A DNA stretch of 64,000 nucleotides from Glossina fuscipes (GCF_014805625.2 NW_023998426.1:1291809-1355808); one strand, 5' to 3'. Shown: positions 11,157 through 22,220, counted from the first letter of the stretch. The notes: generated from the letters alone by a model not told the origin. Translations and numbers: made by a program.

Positions 11157-12477
11157 ATGTTATTAAAATTATGTGCAGTGCTTGTCAGCATTTTGGCTCA
11201 GATTGAGGCCGGTTATGCGCCAGTATTTTTATTGGGTGTCAAGAGGTGAATTGGAAATATTTTACATCGATCATGAGTAATGTTTTGAACTGCTTTAGTA
11301 CCGACAAACCTTCTCTGATTCCTGTTGGCCAAACGGAGTTTATCAAAGACATTATCGAACCTTTTGTGGAAAAGAAGGCTATTGTAGTGTTTGTGGAGAA
11401 ATATGTGAGTTCTCAAAGATTAGGAATTGTTCGCGTATAATGCCGTTTATTCACTATTAGCTAAACCAAAAAGATTTCTCGTGCGGATGTTTTGATCGTT
11501 TGGAAGCTGCACCCTTGAAAACTTACTATGCCGCAGTAGAAGATCCTGTGGAAGGTTTAAAGAGCTTAACAATAAACAACACCAAATTGCAAATAGATAT
11601 CACCATTGATGATAACGGCAATTTAGAAAAATTTCTGGATTTAGCGCGTGAGAATATAATTTTTATTAACTTCGATGATCGGGAGGATTTCAATAAAAAA
11701 CGTGAAGTTGTGTTGCGGGAGCACGGTTAGTTTACCGCGATAAAATTTATTGCTTAACTGAAGATCTACTCCTCTTTAGATGAAGCAATTGCTAAAGTTA
11801 TTGGAAAATTTGGTGACAAAGCTTATTACATATACACTGCATCTAAGTCTACAAAAGCTTTAAATCGTCAACGTCGAGAAGTTATACCCACAACCGATGG
11901 CTATATGTATCGTGAAGGTGCCAATTTATTGCTCTATTTCCGTTCCTTAGCTGTTAACGATGGTAAAGACACTTCCTTTTTAAAAGTCGATCAAACGACC
12001 GTCAAAGTGGAGAATAGCAACATATCGGTTACGATGGCCACAAATGCTAGTAAATCATTGACTTTTAACATCGAACTTTCGCACGGTTACTTTCACATGG
12101 CAAACGTTGAATATGACGGCAAGAAATTTCGAAGCTCTGAAGTAAATGCACCCACAACTTTTTCATACTTTTGTGGTGATTTAACTCTATATCGTATACG
12201 TGCAGAGCACGAACCTGATGCTGATCCCTACACCTTACATTGGCATTCGCTGCAATTTCAAGCACCTTTCAACTCAAAAACGAAACCTGATTTCATTTTT
12301 GGCGATGCCTGGCATTGCGTAGGATTCTTTAGTGGTGGAATTCTTATGGGTTTGTTGATCGTTGTCTTGTTATTGACCATACTTTTTGCCGGCGTCTGCT
12401 GGATGTTGGATATTAACACCATGGATCGTTTTGATGATCCCAAAGGCAAAACTATAACCATCAACACTAGTGAATAA
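11157..12477 (+). CDS. VhaAC45: V-type proton ATPase accessory subunit Ac45 (ATP6AP1)
   Basis: Accessory membrane subunit of the V-ATPase Vo sector, needed for pump assembly, trafficking and acidification of secretory and lysosomal compartments. Four exons: 11157-11245, 11299-11404, 11461-11725 and 11780-12477; GT-AG introns of 53, 56 and 54 bp; joined length 385 residues, close to the insect norm. The start is the ATG beginning a clear signal peptide (cleavage likely near residue 18-20). Lumenal landmarks are PVFLLGVKS after the signal, a Cys pair in SCGCFDRL, sequons NNT and NAS, and a dibasic furin-like site RQRR (about 183-186), matching the known proteolytic processing of Ac45. A conserved C-terminal beta-rich domain ends in a single membrane helix (about 334-361) and a short cytosolic tail (MDRFDDPKG). 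It diverges from Gnptab, another Golgi/lysosome gene. No breaks are seen. Confidence 0.95.
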
Positions 12478-12921
12478 TTTCTGCACAAAAGTGAGATACC
12501 CAACGTCTTCTCTTCAGTTTTTTATTCATTCTTCATATATATTTGATATTTTTTCTATACATGCCTTAAGGTTTTTTTTTTTTTTGTCAAGTTTTAAAAC
12601 TTTTAAAAAGAAATTTAAAAAGTGTGGGAAGCTAGAAACATCGGTAAAAGTTCTTTTAAGGTATAAGCCAATAATTTTCCTTTATTTGTTTTAAGTTCAG
12701 CATCCTAAAAGGCAAATATAGGAGAATTTTTGCCGTAACGGAAGTTCTTTCTCTAGCTGTATTAAAATTAAGCACAAAATGTTGGGAAGAAACTTTTGTA
12801 AAACATTTATAAGATAATGTTTACTTAAACATATATATTTTTATAGATATTTGTGATTTCCGTCTATATATTTATATACATATGAAGCTTATTGTAAATC
12901 TACCAAAGTTTTGTTAATAAA
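12478..12921 (+). other. Probable VhaAC45 3' UTR with poly(A) signal
   Basis: AT-rich, non-coding, ending at AATAAA (12916-12921), which is followed by a T/CT-rich downstream element. The extent is inferred. Confidence 0.5.
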
Positions 12922-13329
12922 ATCCTTTTTTCTCTCTTGTCCAAAAGCAACTTGAGTAACATCAAAAAAATTTTTATTGAATTTTTTAAAAAAGCAGACA
13001 GAAAATAGGCAGAGAAGTTTACATTTGTAGTTTTGATCGAATCAATATTCGAAAAATTGTTGTGCCCAACGATATGGTTTATCATGCAAAAAGTCTCGGA
13101 ACATAATTCGATTTATGTGGTACTTACATGTGGTTAGACATGCAGCTTGCATTGCATCATTGCAACAACGTACAGTGAAACTATGTGTTTAGCTCTAGAA
13201 AGATAAGAAGGATGCGATTAAATTTTTTAATTTTCCCATCCCATCCCATAAAAATCAGTAATAGCATTATAGGCGGCTTAGGGTCATCATTCAATACATT
13301 CCATCACCCTATAGGTATTCGCGTAATAA

Positions 13330-13605
13330 TTTTTTTCAAAAAGAGGCTTTATACGGGAAGTGGTTGAAAATGTGGTCCGTTCTAGTCCGTTTATTCTGGG
13401 GCCGAAACACATCAGTGTACCGGACTTCTTCAAAATTTGTTAAAACTTGCAGCCTGTTGGTAAAAGACAAGATAACAAGACGGACAGAGAAGTTTTAATC
13501 GATTCAAAAAGTGACTCTCAATCAATCGGTATAATAAAGGTTTCGTCCATCTCAGGTCCTTTTTGGTGATGCATTGACTCTCACAAACTTAATATTCCCT
13601 TAGAC
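13330..13605 (+). repeat. Family A repeat
   Basis: Shows the family A landmarks: 'gggccgaaacacatcagtgt', then 'gacggacagagaagttt', then 'aatcggtataataaagg', then 'ctcaggtcctttttggtg', and an end near 'acttaatattccctt'. The same order recurs at about ten places in the window. Confidence 0.7.
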
Positions 13606-14546
13606 AACAAGAGACATAGGGCACGATGAATTTGCCCGAATGTGACAAAGAATAAAAGGTTAGGAAAAGGGCAGCTTTTAAAAGAGTTATGTGAAGCAGT
13701 CGGATAAGGTTTTCTAAAAAAAGCAGAAAACTTTCGCATCTAACATTTATCTTAAGGTAATAATAAGCTAAGACGTTTAACTAAAAATATTTTGAATTCC
13801 TTCGTCTCCTTCGAGCGATTTCCAAAACATTAATTCTCCGTTTCTTTTTAATCTTTTTTCATCAATCTAGGCTACAGTGGAAGACTTGGCAGTTAAGCTG
13901 ATCTTAGTTTCAAAATTTTATTTTATCACAGAATTGGTGGAAAATAAACGAATTAATTGTACAAAATTTGTGCAATGTCAGTTGACATTTTGGACGCTTC
14001 CCGCCAAGGCTTTCTGAAGAACACAATTTTATATGCCCATAATTTTTTATACCTTATTCAATTAACTTTGATTAAATGCAGGTCAAGTGGTGTAAGTTAT
14101 TTAAAACGCGACCTTATTCATTATATAACTTTTTAAATATGTATAATTTTCATCAAAAATGATCATCAGTACAATTATGTATACAGGGTATATAGATTAT
14201 CGGTCAGCGTGAGTCATTTTTACTTTCCTGTAGTGTTAGGCCTGTTCCTGCGTTCCTGTAGTTTTAGGCAGCTCACGGTTGTGAAATTTGCCGTCGATAG
14301 TTAAAGGTAAAAGGTTCAGTTTGGCAATGAGCTCGTCAAAGATAACCTATAATAATACAGAAATAATCTGAAAATTCTCACAATTACTCGTAAGAAATAT
14401 AGAGAGATTTCGATCAGCTCGTCATCAGGGTAAGTATCTTAACGTACATTTATTTATTTTAGGAAACTGTCGTATATATAATATTTGGAAAGCCGTCTTT
14501 TAATTGACGAGTTTTGCAACTGAAAAATTTTGTATTTTTATAATTA
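13606..14546. other. Non-coding tract
   Basis: AT-rich, no recognisable domain on either strand. A strong donor (GTAAGT at 14430) and acceptor (tattttAG, 14461-14462) sit only 33 bp apart, too close for a normal fly intron. Confidence 0.4.
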
Positions 14547-14622
14547 ATGGCTGGCGACGATGAGTATCAAAGATCGGCTTTAACACGAATTTTGCACTTT
14601 TTACGCTCCATGGAAGTGGAAG
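14547..14622 (+). CDS. Possible first coding exon of an unknown gene
   Basis: The ATG (context aattaATGG) opens a 25-codon frame starting MAGDDEYQRSALTRI, whose composition looks protein-like, ending at a possible donor (gaaG/GTGGGA, exon end 14622). Unspliced, the frame stops a few codons later. I do not recognise the peptide. A downstream segment at 16740-16796 (acceptor gtttcag, donor aacaag/GTGAGA) would join in phase, but a chain of short exons can be fitted to random sequence. Evidence is weak. Confidence 0.2.
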
Positions 14623-14639
14623 GTGGGAGCGCGGTTTAG

Positions 14640-16139
14640 TATGCAGTGCTTTGCCTTCAAAGCAATTAAAAATTGCCATTATACCTTTTTTACAAAATAC
14701 TTGAGCCAGTCTAACGCGTATTCTTACGCTTCCCTAATAATAAATAGCGCGTTTTGTTTTCTTTTTTTTTTAGTTTGTCCACAAAAGGCACGGCATTCAA
14801 TGCAATCTACTAAAAACGCACTGACCTGTTGTTAATGCCTTAAACAAGTCATACTAAAAAACAGAAATTGAGAAACAAGAAAATGTAGAAAAAGGTGGGG
14901 GAAAAAAAAGATTTACTATCATTTCGAAGAAAGGAAAACTATGCTGTGCACCCCTTTTCCTCCTGCCGCTAATGATAATGATGACGACGATAGTAATGAG
15001 AAGGTTGCTGATAATTGGTACGAAACGATGATATTATTGTTACTATAAGCTGTAGCAAGTTTCATTGCTAGCAATTCATTATAGGTGCATAGAAAACGCC
15101 CGTATATGTATAAAAATATGCACGAGTTGCAAATGCACTTAATTGCAATAATTCATTGTGCATAGAAAATCATTCGAATGTAATACAACTTAAGTGAAAT
15201 TTTCTCAAGCATTTTCTCGAATGCATGCAGAGAGAATAACACTTAAGCGCAACAATAAGTTTTTTCGATTTTATTCACTTTTTTTTTGGGAAAGCATAGA
15301 AGCAATAGAAGTTCAGTTACGAAAATGCCGGAGGCAATGGATTTAAAAAGTGCTCGTTCATGGTGATGTTCGACTAGGGTGTTATAAAAGTGTTCGAGGG
15401 GAAATTTCTTCCAAGTTGCGGTTTCTTCTTCCTTAGGCTCTCCCAAAACTTACGCAAGATTTGAATTGAATAAAAAACCGAGGTTTTCTTTTTTTTTTTT
15501 TATTGTAATATTTTTATTGAATCAAATTATATATACTATCGGTTTATGTGTGAAATATCAAAACGAGCAAATGGTCGTCAACTGCGTTACACTGATCACA
15601 CTGATCTAGGAGGCCAATTCTGCTCACCGAAAGCAGAGAGAGAGTACCAGACTAAAAAATGGCTCAAACACCAGCCTCATATTCGAAAAAATACGGTGCA
15701 GGCAGGTTAATGAGGCTCACATACTTACAAACTTCAGTTTATACTTTATTTATACCATTGATTTTGCTTGATATTTTGGTTAAATAGAACTTTTATAATT
15801 CGTTTGTTACTTTACTTACTTTCTTCCGCTTCTTTGCATTATTTTAACGTACGCACAACATTCATGTTTTCACAAATAGTCTGCTGTGAATTTGACGAGC
15901 GAAAAGTCCAACTCGTTGCGAAAGCAATCGTGTACAATGAATCCAAAAAGCGATCGCATGGAGATTTTATCTTTCATAACGCACCATAGCTCGATAGCGA
16001 GGGTAATGCACATATACCTTTCCTAAAAAAAAAAAAAATTATGATTGAAAATAGAATTTATTTTCAAACATGTTTGCCAACGTAATTATTGGTAATATCT
16101 ATGTCATTGCAAGGTCAAATTTTGTAAACTTTAATTGTA
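14640..16139. other. Non-coding tract
   Basis: Low-complexity T-rich and AT-rich sequence. Minus-strand ORF 15243-15446 and plus-strand ORF 15768-15989 match no family I know and lack gene context. Confidence 0.4.
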
Positions 16140-16577
16140 CTAATTTTTAATGTCCGCATATGCTTGTTTTATTCCTTTATGCAACAAAATACGTAACATT
16201 GTTAGTCTTTTAGTTGTAAGAATTATATATAAACCGCAATAAAAAATAAGCATTAATTCAACTGTTGTGCAAGTATCAACAGTGTATTGTCTTTCTTTCA
16301 AAAATTTCTTTTTGTATCTTATTGTCTTTGAAGAGTCAGGCATTAGTAGAATAATGAAAGCAATAAGTTTAAAAAATATTAAATTCTTTACAACAAGAAC
16401 AACAAATCGACCGCTGATCACATCCTCCTGCTTATGTGATCGCTCGATATCAGCTAAGAGAACGCATCCCAATTTCGCTATAGCGAGGTTTCCGGGAAAA
16501 GAACACATAGGCGGGAATTGCCAAACTGACTCAGGGATCTCACACTGATGAAGAATTTTAAGCTGGAGAAATCTCAT
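16140..16577 (-). CDS. Unrecognised 145-codon ORF with hydrophobic segments
   Basis: Long for this base composition, which is the only real support. The translation has a Cys/Pro-rich N-terminal third (VWQFPPMCSFPGN), then a hydrophobic segment (FFKLIAFIILLM) and a second one (VELMLIFYCGLYIILTT), suggesting a membrane protein fragment. A preceding minus-strand ORF (16558-16794) has its own hydrophobic start (NSLIGGILIAIFGKW), and a donor and acceptor lie between them, but the best-looking junctions do not preserve the frame. It could be a decayed chemoreceptor-like gene or chance. Confidence 0.2.
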   Translation of the reverse strand: MRFLQLKILHQCEIPESVWQFPPMCSFPGNLAIAKLGCVLLADIERSHKQEDVISGRFVVLVVKNLIFFKLIAFIILLMPDSSKTIRYKKKFLKERQYTVDTCTTVELMLIFYCGLYIILTTKRLTMLRILLHKGIKQAYADIKN

Positions 16578-16807
16578 AAATTAGGTAATTAATGAAAAAA
16601 GTTTTTTGCTTACCGCTTTTTGGAAAATGTAACGTTCGCTTCGGAAGGAAATAAAATGTTTTCATTTTTGCTTTGCCATAGTTCAAGAGTTTTACTTTTT
16701 CTCTCACTCCGTCGAAAAGAAAATCCGAAACATGAGTTTCAGACCACTTTCCAAAAATGGCTATAAGGATTCCTCCGATAAGGGAGTTAAACAAGGTGAG
16801 AAGGAGG

Positions 16808-16907
16808 NNNNNNNNNNNNNNNNNNNNNNNNNNNNNNNNNNNNNNNNNNNNNNNNNNNNNNNNNNNNNNNNNNNNNNNNNNNNNNNNNNNNNNNNNNNNN
16901 NNNNNNN
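16808..16907. other. Assembly gap, 100 N
   Basis: Exactly 100 unknown bases, a conventional placeholder size. ORFs shown across it are artefacts. Confidence 0.99.
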
Positions 16908-17765
16908 CCCAACAGAATTGATGGCTATTGTGGAAGAGATCAAGTATACTTTAATTTGTGGTAATTTCCTTTGCTTTTCCTTTATCCTACATCCTTTTCA
17001 GGATATATATTATATCGCATTAATTGTTTTTGTCCCTCTCATGCCAAGCTAGGCAATATTTTCTTGTTTGCCTAAGTGTATGTGCGTTAGTCTCAAAGGA
17101 TTTGCATACAATTGATTGTTTTCTAAATATTGGTTTAGTTTCACAGTCTCTTTTACTGTTTTCAGTTTTTCTTTTCTTTTTTATTGTTGGTTTTTTTTTT
17201 TTTTTTTTTTTGAATATTTTTAATTTTAAAAACAATCAATTTGTTATTATTGTTACGTTTTTTTGATAAAACGGTTTCGTTTACTACCACTACTAGTTGT
17301 TGTTGTTATTGTTTGTTTTTGGTTTTGTATCATGTATCAATTGTTTTTGTGTGTACAACACTTATGCAATTCGTATATTCTGTTCCCACACTTACACCTT
17401 CATATATAGACTAACAATTTGTTTAAAGTTCCCCCCTCCCCATCTCTCACCCCTTCGCCCCAAATCTAGTTTTCGGGCAATAAATATCAATTTTATGTTA
17501 CAATTTGTTTTTCTTGTAGTAGTTGTGGCAGTTGTATTACATTTCAAGAAAAATAGAAACAAATGAGGAAACTACAGTCAGTTTACCGCGATTCGAAGAT
17601 ACACTTCGCTTGCACTCAAAATATGTGAAGAAAGGCATTATCAAAATCCATTAAGTTAAGAAAAGTAAATGAAGAAAACACATTGAGGCTTGCATTCAGA
17701 CAGATATTCACATTCTTCAGTTAACTCAATATATTTTCAAGAAGATGAAATTTTAGATATATGTA
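16908..17765. other. T-rich non-coding tract
   Basis: Several T homopolymers (for example 17191-17210) and Phe/Leu-rich translations that reflect composition. Nothing recognised. Confidence 0.45.
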
Positions 17766-18280
17766 AGCGTGTCCCATAAGTATTTTCCCCGCCACACCAT
17801 GTATGACCTCGAGCCGACTGCGTTTTGTAAACATGCAAGCTTATCTATGGCATGGATATTAGTCGTCTCACAACTCGTTCAAAGTATGTTTCGTTGGTAA
17901 TAAAGTCGCTTTTAAAATCCCTTTCTACGCCATTCAATGTGGATAGCCAAAGGAAGCATTTGCGATGTGTTATACTCCATTGCTTTAAAAGAAGTGGTAG
18001 TGCAAAGAACATAGCAGACGATATTCGCACCTTGTATGGGCGTTTACTACGACTATTAGAATCGTCCGCAATTTGTTTAAGAGATTTAGAGCTGGCAATT
18101 TTGATTTGAAAGCTGATACAGACCTCATTCAAAGTATGCTCGCTGAATATTCGCGTTATAGCGTACGCGAGATAGTGGATGACTTTCTCAGGACAATGGT
18201 ACCTAATAATTTAACCAATGTAGAATATTTCGTCTACCGATTTCGCATCAAAAAAAAAGGATGAAACTTATAGGACACCC
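17766..18280 (+). mobile_element. Internally deleted mariner element with terminal inverted repeats
   Basis: Ends carry GTGTCCCATAAGT (17769-17781) and, inverted, GTGTCCTATAAGT (18266-18278), 12 of 13 identical. TA dinucleotides flank both sides (17764-17765 and 18281-18282), as expected for Tc1/mariner insertion. Inside, the plus strand encodes the N-terminal transposase helix-turn-helix region: QRKHLRCVILHCFKRSGSAK, then a frame change into FKRFRAGNFDLKAD and YSVREIVDDF. The catalytic domain is missing, so this is a non-autonomous derivative of about 515 bp. Confidence 0.8.
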
Positions 18281-18282
18281 TA

Positions 18283-18719
18283 ATATTAGGACAGATTATA
18301 TCGATGTTTAACGTTTGCACTTGGTGTGAAGCCTTAACCAGAGGAGTTCCTTAGAAACATTGGCAATTAATATAATAGAACTGGTCTCCCCTCAGCCTTG
18401 CAACACAATTCTGCAGGACATAGGGTCTACTCCAAGACTGGGTATCAGAATAAATTGGGGATAATCACAGACACTGCGAGTATTCTTCAAAGTTCCGCAT
18501 CTTGCATTGGTTAATCTGCTGCGTTCAAAGTGTGATCGGCCAAATCAGCTTCCACGGATGTTTCCACATGGTACGTCAATACGCAAGCGGGAGATTTTTC
18601 ATCCGATAGTTAGGACGTTCCACATTTTATAGATGGCTGTAATCATACTTCACTTTCCAGTGAAACCGATAATGAACAGGTATCGAATTTACTCGATATC
18701 GGCTGCTACAAATTGGCGC
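18283..18719. other. Unassigned tract between mariner and SINE
   Basis: Somewhat higher GC than its surroundings and possibly an old repeat. No readable domain in six frames. Confidence 0.35.
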
Positions 18720-18731
18720 TAGATCGCTTTT
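18720..18731. repeat. SINE target-site duplication, left copy
   Basis: tagatcgctttt, identical to 18904-18915. Confidence 0.9.
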
Positions 18732-18903
18732 ATTATTATTATTATTATAAACTTAGCCAGAGAATAAATTCTAAGACTAAAGTCTTAAAGCACTAGCATC
18801 TAAGGCTTTCGGCTTTATTAAAAACTCTACCGCACTTGAGATTTGAACCCACGACCATTGAGTTGATAGTCGAGACTCTTGCCTACTCGGCCACTCAGGC
18901 GGA
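18732..18903 (-). mobile_element. tRNA-derived SINE, full-length, with target-site duplication
   Basis: Read on the minus strand it starts CCGCCTGAGTGGCCGAGTAG. It holds an RNA polymerase III A box TGGCCGAGTAGG (18882-18893 complement) and a B box GGTTCAAATCTC (18838-18849 complement), as in tRNA-Leu/Ser genes. A unique body of about 90 bp follows, with an internal palindrome (AAGACTTTAGTCTT), and it ends in an (ATT)n/TAA tail. It is 172 bp long and flanked by perfect 12 bp direct repeats. Non-autonomous; it would need a LINE partner for mobility. Confidence 0.9.
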
Positions 18904-18915
18904 TAGATCGCTTTT
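18904..18915. repeat. SINE target-site duplication, right copy
   Basis: tagatcgctttt, identical to 18720-18731. Confidence 0.9.
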
Positions 18916-19074
18916 AAATTAATACATTCTGAAGAATTCCGAGGTGACGTACTACTCCTGGTTGATATCTATTTTTAATTTTTAATGTATTTTGTTAATA
19001 TTCCAACACAAGGAGAAGCTTTTCTTCTTTGCATATATATATATCTTGCCCTATAAAATAGTCATCTGCCTTCT

Positions 19075-19155
19075 ACATATATATATACATATATATATAT
19101 ACATATATATATTGAAGTATAAAATAAGCAATTATATATATATATATATATATGT
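19075..19155. repeat. (TA)n microsatellite cluster
   Basis: Several TA tracts interrupted by ACATA and GAAGTATAAA. Confidence 0.95.
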
Positions 19156-20149
19156 TTATGCGACCACATAGGCCTTCGTAACGGTAAATAGGCTAGATTC
19201 ACTATTTCACTCTCAATAAACGTGGATTTGTTGATTCTTATCTTTGGTTGCAGCAAACATTTATGACGAAATTAACATACTCTTATTTTACGAATTGTGA
19301 TAATAAAAAAAACATAGAACATTTGTCCATAAATATTTAATTTAAATTTTATTTTGATTTATGCAGATTGAATTTTAATCCATAAAAATTTGTAATATGC
19401 CTGAAAAAAATAAATGATTTACATGTGACGGTAGTGCAGCTAGAAGCGTAGGCATAACTCAAAGTTACGATGTGTTGTCATGGGGCACATTCAGATTTAA
19501 TAAATAAACTTTAGTTTAGATTTTATTTAATATATTTCAATACACATTAGTTAGTTATTATCAAAGTGATCATAATCTCATGATCAATCTTCGATGATTT
19601 TCCCGCTTAGTTGAACGCTTCATTCATGACTCATCATATTCATATTCTTAATTGTAACAAATTGTCGGTTAAATTTTCCAGCGTTGATTTTGCATTGTCT
19701 GCAAGGGCGTCCCTTGTCAATCAGCAAAAAAAGGAAATTTATTACTCTAAACAGACACTGTTTTCAGCACAAATAACGGTCGAATGATACCTAAAGCTCT
19801 TGTGAAAAGACATGCGTGACTTTTTGCCTAAAGAAGATATTGATCTAAAACCTAATGCTAGTATTTCTTAGAGTCATCTAAGTGATCGATTAAGTTACGA
19901 ACACGAGCAAATTTAATGAGGTATTCCGCGATTCAAATGCATTAGTTTACGCTTTAGCCAGATACCAAAGAGTTATCACAGATGTCAAAAAACTACCTGA
20001 TATTTTGCTTATTTTAAGCAAATATGTCAGCGTTCACACCATTGCTGCCTAATTCGGTTAAAATAAGTCTCTGAAGTGATTAAACAAATGCATATTTTTC
20101 TTACAAAATTCGTTATAATGCATGTTCGTGGTCTATTTTAAGAGAGATA
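19156..20149. other. AT-rich tract, nothing recognised
   Basis: No coherent frame, splice structure or repeat landmark found. Confidence 0.4.
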
Positions 20150-20690
20150 TATTAGTTTGGGGAAAAAGAAATCCATTATTTTTATATGAACTTCAGGACT
20201 TTATTTAACATGCTTCGGATTGTCCGATTTGGGTCAAATATGCACCGTTTTGTTGTATGATTTGTTGCCATTTTAAAGGTAACTTCAAAATGCCCCTCTC
20301 ATAGAAGTGCTGGTCTCTATTTGCAAAAAACTCTAGTAGTCGATTTTCACAATCCTCCCTAGATTACAATTTTTTATCATTAAAGAAATTTTGCAATGCA
20401 AGAAAAAGATGATAATCGCTTGGTGCCAAGTCCTGACTGTATGGCGGATGCATTAAAACTTCCCAACAAAGGTCCCGAAGTTTCTGGCGAGTCACTCTTG
20501 ATGTGTGTGGCCTAGCGTTGTCCTGGTGGAACACGACACCTCTCCTGTTGGCCAATTCTGGCCGTTTGTGGTCTTCAAAAGGTCCAGTTGTTGACAGTAG
20601 AGATCAGAATTTGGTGTTTGGCCATATGGAAGCAACTCATAATAAATAATAATTGCAACACTTCTGTTAGTTGCGTAGAACCACTTGTAA
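20150..20690 (-). mobile_element. mariner transposase relic, C-terminal half
   Basis: Minus-strand translation gives the mariner landmarks in order: IIYYELLPYGQTPNSDLYCQ, a frame change, then NRRGVVFHQDNARPHTS (second catalytic Asp), HPPYSQDLAPSDYHLF (third Asp of the D,D34D triad), and after another break REDCENRLLEFFAN-type sequence, KLPLKWQQII and a stop. An end resembling a terminal inverted repeat (ttagtttggggaaaaag) lies at about 20152. The N-terminal half is missing or unrecognisable. At least two frameshifts are present, so it is inactive. Confidence 0.9.
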
Positions 20691-21789
20691 AGCCCCTTAA
20701 AATATGTTTGAATTTTTGGACTGATCCAATCAATTGCTATATCTTTCATTATTAAATATTTTTCTACTCGTAACATTTCCGTGTATTTGGGTAGAGGAAT
20801 CATCTCCTGAATGGGCGGTCAAGAAAAAGAACAATAGTTTTTCGGGGTCAGATCTTAATAATAGGATAAGCAGAGGGATGTGGCTTTCAATTGGTAACAT
20901 AGTGCATTTGCACCAACACGTAGTAAATACGATACTTATTTGCAAAGCTGCTTTTTTATACCCAAGTACTCATGCGAAATAACATAGTGAAAGCAAGGCC
21001 TTTTCTTCGTTTCGTGACGGTTTCAGGGCATCATCTGTTTTGAGCGTCCGTTGCGTTGAGTGTCGTCGGGGTTCGTATGACAGTCAGCAGTTCGTTTCAT
21101 ATCAACAAACAACAGACAAATTGTTTCTTGCGATGGAGGAGAGTTGCCATAGCTTTTTTCAAGCCGCGGTTGACTGTGAACGATATTTTTTCGCATTAAC
21201 AAGCAATGTTTGATGAACACAAGAAATCGGAAATCTGGATTTCAGTGTGAGTTTGAAAATGACAAAAGGGGCCTCACTAACCTCACTACAATTCATAAAC
21301 AAGCGAACGATATGAAACGAAATTTCGACAGATGGAACTTTCTAAAAAAAGAATACCGATTTTGTTTTAGAGACGATATGATGAGTCATTTAGGGAAATT
21401 ATTAAGCGATCTGGGTCAGAAATAATAGGTTGCACTTAGGAAGGATTCTTTGTTAAGGGGAAAACATGTTAGGTTTTTCTTTCTGATAAAACCACTTTTT
21501 CTAGCATTCGCTGCGTTCAGCATCATCGATGCCGCTACGATTTCGTTTAAATTCAGCGAATTGGCGATAAGTAGCTGTTAAGTGGTGAAAAAGTTGTCAT
21601 AGTATTTTTTGAGAGAATGCTGGGTTTGAATGAAAAAGCAATATTTAATTCACGTTCGAAATTCGATTGTTCACTTATTTTAAAAACAAGGAGAGGACAA
21701 TAGTATGAAATAAAAACAAGAGAAAACACAACAGTAGGTCACCGCTCTTCATCATATACCCCGAGCTACCTTGTAGTTTTTCATATAAT
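20691..21789. other. Tract without recognised features
   Basis: Continues from the mariner relic without readable transposase. ORFs at 20730-20982 and 21023-21425 show no family resemblance. Confidence 0.4.
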
Positions 21790-22070
21790 CATCTCTTCAA
21801 ACTAAGGCGTTTTATGGAAAGTGGTCGAAAGAGCAGTTCAATCTGCATCATTTAAAATAGTGTTCGTCCATGGGCCAAAACACGTCAGTGTAACGCATTT
21901 CTTGAAAACATTTTAAAATTTCCGGCCTGCAGGTTGAATGTTAGAAAAAAATGCGGACAGACAAGTTTAGCTAGATTCAGAAGTAAAGTGAAGAAATCGA
22001 GCTTGGATCTATCTCAAGTCTATCTGTGTGTTGCATGCATCCGGCCAAACTCAATATACCGCAATTGGTG
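21790..22070 (+). repeat. Family A repeat
   Basis: Landmarks: 'gggccaaaacacgtcagtgt', 'gcggacagacaagttt', 'ctatctcaagtctatctgtg', end near 'aactcaatatacc'. Confidence 0.7.
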
Positions 22071-22094
22071 TAAGGTATGAAAAAAGTAAATACA

Positions 22095-22220
22095 ACTAGT
22101 TTAGCCAGGGGAATAAATTCTGAGACTTAAGTCTTGAAGCACTAGCATCTAAGACTATTGGGTTTTATTGAAAACTCTACCGCACTTGGGATTTGAAACT
22201 ACATTCATTGAGTTCTTAGT
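22095..22220 (-). mobile_element. Truncated tRNA-derived SINE
   Basis: Same body as the SINE at 18732-18903 (the AAGACTTAAGTCTT palindrome, 'cactagcatctaag', 'aaaactctaccgcacttg'). The match is lost beyond the B-box region, so the tRNA-like head is missing. Older, diverged copy. Confidence 0.75.

Noticed and set aside
14430..14462. 33 bp intron upstream of the 14547 ATG
   Set aside because: Good splice consensus at both ends, but shorter than functional fly introns.
16732..17052. 106-codon ORF across the N gap
   Set aside because: One third of it is unknown bases; the frame is an artefact of translating N.
18838..18900. tRNA gene (Leu/Ser-like) on the minus strand
   Set aside because: A and B boxes are present, but the segment does not fold into a full cloverleaf with matching acceptor arms, continues into a shared repeat body, and is flanked by target duplications. 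It is a SINE head.
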